Shown here one piece after another: positions 1 through 7,652 of a stretch of 7,760 nucleotides of DNA (positions are counted from its first letter, which is position 1; each line of letters starts with the position of its first letter). The stretch is taken from NCBI GenBank assembly GCA_030631085.1, contig DAOVLV010000072.1:1-7760 (forward strand), read 5' to 3'. The notes beneath the pieces are model-generated. The model was not told the DNA's origin and made no database searches. It saw nothing but the letters and a program-made list of their open reading frames with translations. Position numbers and translations under genes: made by a program. Origin of the DNA: Planctomycetales bacterium. Lineage in GTDB: Bacteria; Planctomycetota; Phycisphaerae; SM23-33.

Positions 1-2460
1 AAGCACGTAACCCACAAGGTAAAAAGGACAGGCGTCATCATTGACGGCCACGGCGTCAGGCTGGTCGATATCGCCGAGGCGATAGGCGACCCGAAAATCT
101 TCCGTTACGACCCTGCCACCGGAACCGCCGTCTGTTACACCGACCTGGTTATCTATCCCGGGGCTGAACTTATCATTGACAATGAAACCCTCAGGATGCA
201 CTGCGACAAGGACGGCGAGCACCAGATTCGCGTAGGCAACTGCTCGACCATTCGGCTGAACCGGGCCACCGTTACCTCCGACAACAAGTTCTATTACAAC
301 TGGGCCTTCACCTCTCCGTGCAAGTGGGAGTGGTACAGGAAGTGGTCGGGATTCGCCAGTTACAATTATTCAGGCAGGTTCCTTGCCGCCGATTCGACCA
401 TATCCAATTGCGGAAACCTCTTCATCGACACGCCGGGCGAGATGGTCCTGAAGCGGTGCAAACTGGTTGATTTGGTGGAGGTCGATATCGGAAACTACTG
501 GGAATGTTCGGGCGTCTATCACAACACCTCCAAGAGGAGGGCGGCCAGGGGCAAAAAGGGGCTGTGGTTCTATAATCGCAAAACGCTGCATCAGTTCAGA
601 ATAGAAGACTGTGTCATTCACGGCAGGGACAAGCCGCTGGATATCACCTTCATCGGCGGAGACGACATACACAATGCAGCCATTCTGAACAGCGACCTCG
701 ACAACATCGCAGTCAAAAGCGGCTATGTTTTCAGGGACTGGCGGGTCCTCTGGCCTTTCCAGACCGAGCAGATGGGCTGCACAGTCAGCCTGGTCAACTG
801 CAAATTCGCCGATCTGAAGGCCCAGACCAATAAGGCGTGGATCCTGCCGAAGTACTACCTGGACGTTCTGGTCGTCGATAAAGACGGGAAGCCGACGCCC
901 GAATGCAAAGTGCGAGTGATTAACGAAGTGGACGATATAAACTATCCGGCGGAGAACCTTCACCAAAAGCGCGTCCAGGCTTACTACAAGGTCTGGCCCG
1001 ACGTTAACGACTTGAGAACGGCTGTGCCTACGGGCAAGGACGGGCACACAGCCTTTCCCGTCGTCAAGACCAATACTATAGTCCTGACCGATTTTGCCCG
1101 GGACAAGGTTGAGCGGCGGGAGTTCACTTATACCGTGCAGGTTACCGCTCCCGATGGCCGATATGGCGAGCGTAAGGGTGTCAACCCCGGCCCCGGGTGG
1201 TATCGCCCCGACCCGCTCAATCCGACGCACACCGTCAAGGTGGTCCTGGACAAGGCCGCTCCGCCGCCGGTCAAGCGCGAGAAACGCAAGAAATCGCCGG
1301 CGAAGGTCGCCAAAAGTCCCTGGCCTTGCTTCCGCGGGCCTGACCAGGCCCACACCGGAAGGAGTCCCAACGTCGGTCCGAAAAAACCTCGTCTGCTGTG
1401 GAGGTACAAGACCGGTGAAGGAGCAACAACTTCCCCGGTGATCGCCAAAGACGGGACGATCTATATAAGCGCCAGGGTGAGCGGGCTTCATGCGATTAAC
1501 CCCGACGGCAGCCGGAAATGGCGTTACCCGATATCGATCGGGTATCCGCAATTTCCCCCAGCCGTCGGCCCTGACGGAACCGTCTATCAGGGAGAAGGCT
1601 CAGGGGCAAACAGAAGACTCCACGCCATCAGCCCGGACGGAAAATTGAAGTGGAAATTCGAGCATCCGAGCGGGCATGAGCAGAGCGCCGCCATTCCCGG
1701 CCCCGATGGGACAATTTACTATGCCGCCGGCGGTTTCAAGAAGGAGCGCCTCAATCAGTTCTGGTTGTACGCAATCCGCCCGGACGGGAAGTTGAAATGG
1801 ACCGGCGGATACGAAGGCAGAACCCACGGTGCTTACGGGCAGGGCCAATGCTGCTCTTCACCGACTGTCGCCGCCGACGGGACCGTCTATATCGGCGGCA
1901 GCCACGTAATGACCGCCGTCCACGCACTCAAGCCCGACGGGACGTCGAAATGGACATACAAGGCCAAGGGCAGAGTTGTCTCCACACCGGCCATCTCGAT
2001 TGCGGACAAGACGGTTTATGTCGGTTCACGGATAGGAGGCAGCAGATGGTATCTGGAGGGAAACATTAAAGGAGGTCTCCTGCTGGCCCTGGAATTTGAC
2101 GGCTCTTTGAAATGGGAATTCAAGACCGCCGGCGAGATAACCTGTTCGCCCGCCATAGGGACCGACGGAACTATCTATTTCGGTTCGCGCGACGGGTATT
2201 TCTACGCTGTCGGCAAGGACGGCAAAGAGAAATGGAAATACAAAACCGGAGACCATACTCATTCATCTCCGGCGATTGACGCCGACGGGAAGATATACTT
2301 CGGCTCGCTCAATCACTACGTGTATTGCCTCAGCCCGAAGGGAAAACTCGTCTGGAGATACCTGACAGGGTGCTCGGTAACTTCCTCGCCGGCAATCGGG
2401 GCCAACGGAACCGTTTACATCGGCTCGTCGGATGGATACCTGTATGCTTTCGGCAGATAA
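1..2460 (+). CDS. Partial (5' end missing) secreted beta-helix / PQQ-type beta-propeller protein, paralogue A
   Basis: The frame is open from the first base of the window (819 codons, stop TAA), so the true start lies upstream. The ATG at 196 is internal, because the 65 codons before it align with the neighbouring paralogue. Its first codon corresponds to residue 332 of the 2492-5953 product. By window codon the domains are: right-handed parallel beta-helix, about 10-280, with recurring turns such as ISNCGNL, LKRCKLV and LVNCKF; carboxypeptidase-regulatory-like beta-sandwich, about 282-417; Lys/Pro-rich linker, about 418-438; eight PQQ-type propeller repeats, about 439-819 (pattern SSPAI..DGTVY.GS..G.LYA...DGK.KW.Y). 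The propeller opens with WPCFRGPDQAHTGRSP and RLLWRYKT, which probably supplies the strand closing the last blade. The gene ends directly after the last repeat, with no anchor or sorting signal. Role: probably an extracellular or envelope binding/structural protein (inference). No cofactor-binding or catalytic residues of true quinoprotein dehydrogenases were seen. Export is inferred from the paralogue's signal peptide, since its own N-terminus is not visible. Confidence 0.93.
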   Translation, partial: KHVTHKVKRTGVIIDGHGVRLVDIAEAIGDPKIFRYDPATGTAVCYTDLVIYPGAELIIDNETLRMHCDKDGEHQIRVGNCSTIRLNRATVTSDNKFYYNWAFTSPCKWEWYRKWSGFASYNYSGRFLAADSTISNCGNLFIDTPGEMVLKRCKLVDLVEVDIGNYWECSGVYHNTSKRRAARGKKGLWFYNRKTLHQFRIEDCVIHGRDKPLDITFIGGDDIHNAAILNSDLDNIAVKSGYVFRDWRVLWPFQTEQMGCTVSLVNCKFADLKAQTNKAWILPKYYLDVLVVDKDGKPTPECKVRVINEVDDINYPAENLHQKRVQAYYKVWPDVNDLRTAVPTGKDGHTAFPVVKTNTIVLTDFARDKVERREFTYTVQVTAPDGRYGERKGVNPGPGWYRPDPLNPTHTVKVVLDKAAPPPVKREKRKKSPAKVAKSPWPCFRGPDQAHTGRSPNVGPKKPRLLWRYKTGEGATTSPVIAKDGTIYISARVSGLHAINPDGSRKWRYPISIGYPQFPPAVGPDGTVYQGEGSGANRRLHAISPDGKLKWKFEHPSGHEQSAAIPGPDGTIYYAAGGFKKERLNQFWLYAIRPDGKLKWTGGYEGRTHGAYGQGQCCSSPTVAADGTVYIGGSHVMTAVHALKPDGTSKWTYKAKGRVVSTPAISIADKTVYVGSRIGGSRWYLEGNIKGGLLLALEFDGSLKWEFKTAGEITCSPAIGTDGTIYFGSRDGYFYAVGKDGKEKWKYKTGDHTHSSPAIDADGKIYFGSLNHYVYCLSPKGKLVWRYLTGCSVTSSPAIGANGTVYIGSSDGYLYAFGR

Positions 2461-2474
2461 CCTGCGGTATTGAC
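1..2474 (+). repeat. Tandem gene duplication, copy A
   Basis: This segment aligns base for base at an offset of about 3484 with 3485-5970, broken only by a few in-frame indels. The similarity covers the beta-helix, the following beta-sandwich and all eight propeller repeats. It seems to run past the stop codon: both copies carry GTATTGAC shortly downstream (2467-2474 here). The best conserved tract is 67 identical bases at 195-261. The proximal part of copy A is outside the window. Confidence 0.9.
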
Positions 2475-2475
2475 T

Positions 2476-2483
2476 GAAAGGAG
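2476..2483 (+). promoter_or_regulatory. Ribosome binding site of the second beta-helix/propeller gene
   Basis: GAAAGGAG lies 8 bases before the ATG at 2492 and is a strong Shine-Dalgarno match with normal spacing. It fixes that ATG as the start, in agreement with the signal peptide that follows. The gap to the upstream stop is only 31 bases and holds no convincing promoter or terminator, so co-transcription with the upstream paralogue is likely. Confidence 0.8.
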
Positions 2484-2491
2484 ACGGGAAG

Positions 2492-5400
2492 ATGAAAAAG
2501 ACTACACTAATCAGGCTGTCTTGGTTGACGATGTCGATTTTGCTGGTTACGGGCGGTTTTGTTCACGCTTCCTCGCCGGTGATAAAGGACTTTTCCTCCG
2601 ATGGTGGCCACGCCCGAAACAAAGACAACGCCGGGGACACAATGTACCTGGTCAGGCCAGCCGACAAAATCACCTTCAAGGTGAAAGCGGAGGGGGCGGA
2701 CAAGTACGAATGGCAGGTCAATAAAAAGGCGCAGGCCAAAGCGACGGGCAATACGTTCGCCTGGACCGTGCCGGACGAAAAAGGCATTTGGGAGATTCAT
2801 CTCACGGCCAGCAACAAAGACGGTGCGGCACATCAGGAATGGGTGGTCTCGACGCTGGGAAGATCGGAAGCGCCGGTCCTGTTCGACTATTTTTGTCCTG
2901 ATCGTTCCGAAAAGGATCCCTGGGGCAGGCCTCTGCCGAAGTGGAACAAGGAGATAGCACGGCCCGACTATATGACTCACGGCTATGCGGAAAAATCATC
3001 CAGGACTGCCTTTGGCACCTGGGTATTCCGGCGCAAGTACGGCCCAAAGGGTAAGAGAGGCACCTTTGCCTGGAGCATCTCTGACGGCCAGACCGACGGG
3101 TACGGGCGTACCGGGCAATACTATACCCTCGGTAAGAAGCCCAACAGTGAATCGTGGGACATTCGGGTGCCATCGGAGTATGGTGGGATTCGGGTTCACT
3201 GTATGGGACGGTCGGTCATGGGAGAATGCTGCTCCCACGTAAATGACGATAACGATGACTGGATGCAGGTGAGGATAGTCCGAACGAAAGATGGGTGGTT
3301 TTACGTCTGGTTCGGCAGCGAGTTGTGGTTTGACAGTCTGGCTAATGAAAACACGATAAGGGAAATTCGTCACCTGCTCTTCACGGCTCCCTCGCTTGAC
3401 TGCGTGGAGGTCTATGACCGGACGGTCTGGCCGGCCAAGTCAATACGCTTCGGCCAGTACACCGACGACAAGGGACGGGATAAGGACAGGAAACTCCACG
3501 AGGTAAAAAGAAAAGGGGTTATCATAAACGCCCGCGGCGTCAGGCTGGTCGATATTGCCGAGGCGATAGGCGACCCGAAAATCTTTCGCTATGACCCTGC
3601 CGCCGGAACCGCCGTCTGCTACACCGACCTGGTAATCACCGCCGGGGCTGAACTTATCATCGACGGCGAGATACTCAAGATGCACTGCGACAAGGACGGC
3701 GAGCACCAGATTCGCGTAGGCAACTGCTCGACCATTCGGCTGAACAAGGCTACTGTTACTTCCGACAATAAATTTTATTACCTGTGGGCCTTTACCTCCG
3801 CATGCAAACAGCAACAGTACGAGCAATGGGGCGGATACCCTGCCCAGAGTTACTCGGGCAGGTTCTACGCGACGGATTCGACTATATCCAACTGCGGGAA
3901 CCTTTTCATCGACACGCCCAAGGACCTGGTACTGAAGCGGTGCAAACTCGTGGACCTGGTGGAAGTGGACATCGGTAATTACTGGCAATCCAGGGGCGGT
4001 TACCACATCGCCAAAAAGAGAATGGCGGCGAAGGGCAAAAAGGGGCTGTGGTTCTACAACCGAAAGGACCTGGTTGAATTCAGGATAACCGACTGCTTCA
4101 TCCACGGGAAAGACAAGCCGCTGGACATCACCTTTATCGGCGGGGACGACATGCACAAGGTAACCATTTCAGACTGCGATCTCGACAACGTCGCAGCCAG
4201 GCGCGGTTATCGGTTCAAGGACTGGGGGGGTATTGGCCCGGCCGAAACCATTTACATGAGTTGCACGGTTTCTCTGGTCAACTGCAAGTTCAGGAATCTG
4301 AAGGCCCAGGGCTCCAAAGCGTGGATCCTGCCGAAATACTATCTGGACGTTCTTGCCGTCGATAAGTCCGGAAAACCGCTGCCCGACTGCAAGGTGCGGG
4401 TGATAAATGAAACCGATAACGTCAGACATCCGGCGGAAAACCTCCGCGAGAAGCGCGACTGGGTATATCCGGCAGTTACCGGAAACGGATGGGTTAAGGT
4501 CTGTGTTGATGTGAACGACCTGACGGCATCCGTATCCACCGGCAAGGACGGGCACACTGCCTTGCCTCACTACAAGGCCGATACACTGGTACTGACCGAT
4601 TATGTCCGGGACACGGATGGGCAGCGGAAGTTCACCTATACTGTGCGTGTTACCGCTCCCGACGGCCGGTTTGGCGAGCATAAAGGCGTCAACCCCGGAC
4701 CCGACTGGTATCGCCCCGACCCGCTCGAGCCGACACATACGGTCAAAGTGGTAGTGAACAAGCCCGCTGTCAAACCCGTGCGGGAAGACAAGGCGATTCC
4801 GTGGCGGAAGGTCAAAACGACAAAAAGTCCCTGGCCTACTTTCCGCGGACCCGATTGCGCCCACACAGGCAGAAGCCCATATGCCGGTCCGAAAAAGCCC
4901 CGACTCCTGTGGAGGTACAAGACCGATGGAGAAATATTATCTTCTCCGGTGATTGGCGCAGACGGGACAATCTATATAACCTCCAAGACGCCGGACAACA
5001 GCCTTCACGCGGTGAATCCCGACGGCATTCGGAAATGGCGCTTTCGGATAACCCCCGCCAACACACTTTCACCGTCCATTGGACCCGACGGGACGATCTA
5101 TGTCGGAGCGTCCTATTGCACCAACAGAAGACTCCTGGCCGTTAGCCCGGAAGGCAAATTGAGATGGCGATACGTGCACCCCGGGCACCAGCATTCCTCT
5201 CCCATCTCCGGGCCTGACGGAACGATTTACTATGCCGCCGGAAGCAAGGATTACGGGTATCGCCTCCGCGCGCTGGGCCCGGATGGGAAGTTGAAGTGGA
5301 CAGGCCAAGTCAAGGGCAGGACCGGAGGATCCTGGTGGACGGGCGATGCGGGGTCTTCGCCGGCGGTTGCTCCGGACGGGACCATTTACGTTGGGGGAAG

Positions 5401-5953
5401 TTGCAGAATCGGCGCCGTCCACGCCGTCGCCGCCGACGGAACATTGAAGTGGGCGTACAAGATTAAAAACGGAAGATATGTTGTTTCTTCTCCGGCTATC
5501 TCAATTTCGGATAAGACAGTCTATGTAGGTTCTACGGAAGGCAGGTTCGTGATTGGCACTCAAAGCGGACGTTTTCTTGCCCTGGGATTCGACAGCTCGC
5601 TGAAATGGAGTTTCAGGACCGCCGGCGAGATAACCTCTTCGCCCGCCATAGCGTACGATGGTACGGTTTATTTCGGCTCGCGCGACGGGGATTTCTATGC
5701 CTTCGGCAAGGACGGCCAGGAGAAATGGAAATACAAAACCGGGGACCATATCTATTCATCTCCGGCAATTGACGCCGACGGTAAAATCTTTTTCGGCTCG
5801 CATGACCACTACCTGTACTGCCTCAGCCCCAAAGGAAAACTGCTTTGGAGATACCTGACAGGCGGGGCGGTAACTTCCTCGCCGGCAATCGGGGCTGACG
5901 GAACCGTTTATGTCGGCTCGTCGGATGGGTATTTATATGCGTTCGGTAAATAG
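2492..5953 (+). CDS. Secreted multidomain beta-helix / PQQ-type beta-propeller protein, paralogue B (complete)
   Basis: A complete 1153-residue protein. Residues 1-26 form a Sec signal peptide (basic MKK start, hydrophobic core, VHA|SS cleavage site). Then follow an Ig/PKD-like beta domain, about 28-122; a concanavalin/LamG-like beta-sandwich, about 127-322 (assigned by style only); a right-handed parallel beta-helix, about 340-610; a carboxypeptidase-regulatory-like domain, about 613-757 (LDVLAVDKSGKPLPDCKVRV); a basic linker, about 758-778; and a propeller, 779-1153. The eight propeller repeats lie near 816-850, 858-893, 901-936, 954-989, 997-1041, 1047-1081, 1087-1121 and 1127-1153. Eight blades match the known geometry of BamB and of quinoprotein dehydrogenases, but no PQQ-ligand residues were recognised, so 'PQQ-type' here means fold only. 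No C-terminal anchor is seen. It aligns closely with the upstream partial gene and has about eight extra residues in the carboxypeptidase-regulatory-like domain (around VTGNGWVK, 662-669). Likely exported to the periplasm or cell surface as a binding or scaffold protein. A polysaccharide-active enzyme is possible because of the beta-helix, but no catalytic site is visible. Confidence 0.96.
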   Translation: MKKTTLIRLSWLTMSILLVTGGFVHASSPVIKDFSSDGGHARNKDNAGDTMYLVRPADKITFKVKAEGADKYEWQVNKKAQAKATGNTFAWTVPDEKGIWEIHLTASNKDGAAHQEWVVSTLGRSEAPVLFDYFCPDRSEKDPWGRPLPKWNKEIARPDYMTHGYAEKSSRTAFGTWVFRRKYGPKGKRGTFAWSISDGQTDGYGRTGQYYTLGKKPNSESWDIRVPSEYGGIRVHCMGRSVMGECCSHVNDDNDDWMQVRIVRTKDGWFYVWFGSELWFDSLANENTIREIRHLLFTAPSLDCVEVYDRTVWPAKSIRFGQYTDDKGRDKDRKLHEVKRKGVIINARGVRLVDIAEAIGDPKIFRYDPAAGTAVCYTDLVITAGAELIIDGEILKMHCDKDGEHQIRVGNCSTIRLNKATVTSDNKFYYLWAFTSACKQQQYEQWGGYPAQSYSGRFYATDSTISNCGNLFIDTPKDLVLKRCKLVDLVEVDIGNYWQSRGGYHIAKKRMAAKGKKGLWFYNRKDLVEFRITDCFIHGKDKPLDITFIGGDDMHKVTISDCDLDNVAARRGYRFKDWGGIGPAETIYMSCTVSLVNCKFRNLKAQGSKAWILPKYYLDVLAVDKSGKPLPDCKVRVINETDNVRHPAENLREKRDWVYPAVTGNGWVKVCVDVNDLTASVSTGKDGHTALPHYKADTLVLTDYVRDTDGQRKFTYTVRVTAPDGRFGEHKGVNPGPDWYRPDPLEPTHTVKVVVNKPAVKPVREDKAIPWRKVKTTKSPWPTFRGPDCAHTGRSPYAGPKKPRLLWRYKTDGEILSSPVIGADGTIYITSKTPDNSLHAVNPDGIRKWRFRITPANTLSPSIGPDGTIYVGASYCTNRRLLAVSPEGKLRWRYVHPGHQHSSPISGPDGTIYYAAGSKDYGYRLRALGPDGKLKWTGQVKGRTGGSWWTGDAGSSPAVAPDGTIYVGGSCRIGAVHAVAADGTLKWAYKIKNGRYVVSSPAISISDKTVYVGSTEGRFVIGTQSGRFLALGFDSSLKWSFRTAGEITSSPAIAYDGTVYFGSRDGDFYAFGKDGQEKWKYKTGDHIYSSPAIDADGKIFFGSHDHYLYCLSPKGKLLWRYLTGGAVTSSPAIGADGTVYVGSSDGYLYAFGK

Positions 5954-5970
5954 ACATCAGGAGTATTGAC
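3485..5970 (+). repeat. Tandem gene duplication, copy B
   Basis: Partner of the segment at 1-2474. The 67-base identical tract is at 3679-3745. Another perfect tract of 28 bases occurs near the end of the propeller (5868-5895, matching 2375-2402). The shared post-stop motif GTATTGAC is at 5963-5970. The remainder differs by scattered, mostly synonymous or conservative changes, with clusters of non-conservative change in the beta-helix loops. Confidence 0.9.
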
Positions 5971-5974
5971 GAAC

Positions 5975-6070
5975 ATGGACGAATTCAAAGACACGAAGCC
6001 GCTGTCGTCGAATCCGTTCGCAGGCGGGGTGTTCCTGGTGGGTGGTATGGCTGAGAATCGACTGGTTTGA
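5975..6070 (+). CDS. Possible 31-residue small ORF between the propeller gene and the lipoprotein gene
   Basis: ATG at 5975 runs to TGA at 6068, followed at once by an in-frame TAA. AGGAG at 5959-5963 sits 11 bases upstream, a usable but slightly long spacing. The peptide starts MDEFKDTKPL and has a short Gly/Val-rich stretch (FAGGVFLVGG); it resembles nothing I recognise and is too short to show a domain. The stop lies 28 bases before the preferred start of the lipoprotein gene, which has no clear Shine-Dalgarno sequence of its own, so a leader ORF that feeds ribosomes to the next gene is conceivable. It could equally be chance in a 145-base spacer or the remnant of a gene start. Confidence 0.25.
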   Translation: MDEFKDTKPLSSNPFAGGVFLVGGMAENRLV

Positions 6071-6098
6071 TAAAGGCTGGGGCGATAATATCACGTCT

Positions 6099-7625
6099 AT
6101 GAAAAACGCAGCGAAAGCGGTATTGATTCTGGTGCTGGTGGCGGCGGGATGTGGTTCCGCCTTCCGACGGTCCAAAGACCGAGATGAGCAGAAGAACCCC
6201 GAAGAGTTCTACCTCCAGCCTCTGCCCGTCCAACAGAAACAGGCATATACCGAAACGGCTACAGGGCACTTCGTCTCGCTGGCGGATTTTGAGGATTCGC
6301 CGATACTGGGTAAGGGGTTCCGCCAGGTAGAGCATTTCGCCATCCGTCGGGCCAAGACTGCTGGACTGAAAAAATTCGTGGTCAATATCACCCGCACAGG
6401 CTCCGGGGCGATGGAAGTGTCCCTGCCTCATGGGGCGAAACTGGAATATCGCATCCCCCATGTGCATAACTTCTCCGATTACACGTTGCTGCTGCTGTCG
6501 ATCTACAGCCGGGGAATCCGCGACGACCTGACGATCCGCATTTCTACCGACCGTGCGGGGTGGGAGTCGCTTCCCGTTCTGCTTCGAGATGGATGGAACA
6601 ACGTGCTGATAGACCTTCAGCGTCTTAAGGCGATGGGCGATTTTAAGTCTCGCGGCGTGCGCTCCATCAGTCTGTGGTTTTCCGACTCGACTGAACCGGT
6701 GCGGATTAATATCGACGACATAATGCTGATAGACAACCGCCGAGACATCAAGCCGATGCCCGAAGGGATGCGTCTTGCCAAGAACGGCCTGGACTATACA
6801 CTGCACTTGCCGCACCGTCGTAATCCCATTGAGATAAAGCAATGCGACGACGGCCTGTGGCGACTCGGCGCGGACCAGACACTTTTAGAATTATCAGCAG
6901 CCGCATTGACCGGGTCCGGCGGCGAAGACCTGACTTTGATGGGCCTGCGAAGAGTGGGCGAAGCCGAAATTCTGGAGCATAATTCCATTCGCCTCCGCCT
7001 GGCAAATACATGGTATTTTCCGACCGAAGCCGGTGAGTGGCTGAGCCTGTCAGTCAGACGAATCCGCTGGGAATACACGTTCTATCGGGACGGGCGGTGG
7101 ATAACGGACGTGATGTTGAATAATGCCGGGGGCGAGGCTGTCTCATCGGTGCGGATAACATCACCGGCGGCTTCGGTTTTCTCCGACGGCGGCAGGGGGC
7201 CTGTAAAGCATGTGCGACAATTTGCCGGACTTGCCGGACGATGGCGTTTTATGATCGCACCGAAAACGGAAAAGAAAAAGATACTCGAATCCAATTTCGC
7301 CCATCCGGGACGGATAAAAGTCAGTATAGGACGGCTTGACGAAACACAAGCCGATGCCGACGGGTTCGACCGATCATGTGGCTGCTATCGCTTGCGAGCG
7401 AAGGATGGGCGTTGTCGATTCCAACTCATCCCGCCGGCCGGAGGCGTTGCCGACGCGGTAATTTGCGTTTCGGGGCTGGGGGACCCAAAAAAATCAACTG
7501 TTTCAGCCAATTCCGAAGGTCTGGCCTTGCGAAACCTGGTGAGGCTTCCGGACGGGTCGGTTCTGTTCATCCTTCCGGGAATGACGGACAGACCCAAGTG
7601 GGTGGAAGTAACCAAAAGCAGGTAG
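6099..7625 (+). CDS. Envelope lipoprotein with N-terminal galactose-binding-like beta-sandwich
   Basis: A 508-residue product from ATG 6099. The start was chosen because it gives a clean lipoprotein signal: MKN, a hydrophobic core, then LVAAGC with Cys18 (codon 6150-6152) as the predicted lipidated residue. A GTG at 6042 in the same frame would bury this signal behind 19 mostly polar residues. Residues about 60-215 look like a galactose-binding / CBM-type jelly roll: LEYRIP, then GWNNVLIDLQRL, then VRSISLWF, ending VRINIDDIMLID, an order typical of such domains. Residues about 225-500 are rich in beta strands (WEYTFYRDGRWITDVMLNN) and vaguely recall galactose-mutarotase-like sandwiches, but I do not recognise the family. 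No catalytic residues can be named. It probably sits in a membrane facing the periplasm or outside, and may bind a glycan or help anchor the two upstream secreted proteins (inference from co-orientation). There is no strong ribosome site before the ATG; GGGG at 6079-6082 is 16 bases away. Confidence 0.8.
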   Translation: MKNAAKAVLILVLVAAGCGSAFRRSKDRDEQKNPEEFYLQPLPVQQKQAYTETATGHFVSLADFEDSPILGKGFRQVEHFAIRRAKTAGLKKFVVNITRTGSGAMEVSLPHGAKLEYRIPHVHNFSDYTLLLLSIYSRGIRDDLTIRISTDRAGWESLPVLLRDGWNNVLIDLQRLKAMGDFKSRGVRSISLWFSDSTEPVRINIDDIMLIDNRRDIKPMPEGMRLAKNGLDYTLHLPHRRNPIEIKQCDDGLWRLGADQTLLELSAAALTGSGGEDLTLMGLRRVGEAEILEHNSIRLRLANTWYFPTEAGEWLSLSVRRIRWEYTFYRDGRWITDVMLNNAGGEAVSSVRITSPAASVFSDGGRGPVKHVRQFAGLAGRWRFMIAPKTEKKKILESNFAHPGRIKVSIGRLDETQADADGFDRSCGCYRLRAKDGRCRFQLIPPAGGVADAVICVSGLGDPKKSTVSANSEGLALRNLVRLPDGSVLFILPGMTDRPKWVEVTKSR

Positions 7626-7652
7626 CCGCCTTTTTTTCCGGCCCTATTATGG

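Noticed and set aside
196..198. ATG at 196 as the start of the first gene
   Set aside because: The 65 codons upstream are open and align with the second paralogue. No signal peptide follows this ATG, so it is internal.
370..1551. Long minus-strand open frame (393 codons) inside the first gene
   Set aside because: It lies wholly opposite a well-supported gene whose paralogue also shows antisense open frames in the corresponding place (3440-4156 and 4169-4864). Its translation has no domain pattern. It is a by-product of the GC-biased codon usage.
1849..1854. Adjacent cysteines in the first gene's propeller, recalling the vicinal disulfide of PQQ alcohol dehydrogenases
   Set aside because: The second paralogue has Ala-Gly at this place, and the surrounding dehydrogenase cofactor motifs are missing. 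Most likely coincidence.
2470..2500. TTGACT as a -35 promoter box in the first spacer
   Set aside because: No -10-like hexamer lies at a suitable distance. The same TTGAC after the second gene also lacks a -10 partner.
4224..4230. Run of seven G in the second gene as a possible phase-variation site
   Set aside because: The frame is intact and the protein stays aligned with its paralogue on both sides. The run is short and absent from the other copy, so switching is not supported.
6042..6098. GTG at 6042 as the start of the lipoprotein gene
   Set aside because: It would add 19 residues before a textbook lipoprotein signal, and there is no Shine-Dalgarno sequence before it. ATG 6099 is a better fit.
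5985..6842. Minus-strand open frame (285 codons) opposite the lipoprotein gene
   Set aside because: The opposing plus-strand frame has a proper lipoprotein signal and recognisable domain style. The antisense translation is His/Arg/Gln-rich, without signal or motif.
7629..7641. T-tract just after the lipoprotein stop as an intrinsic terminator
   Set aside because: Only a weak five-pair stem with a wobble and a 20-base loop can be drawn upstream of the seven T's. The stronger hairpin lies downstream of the tract, not before it.
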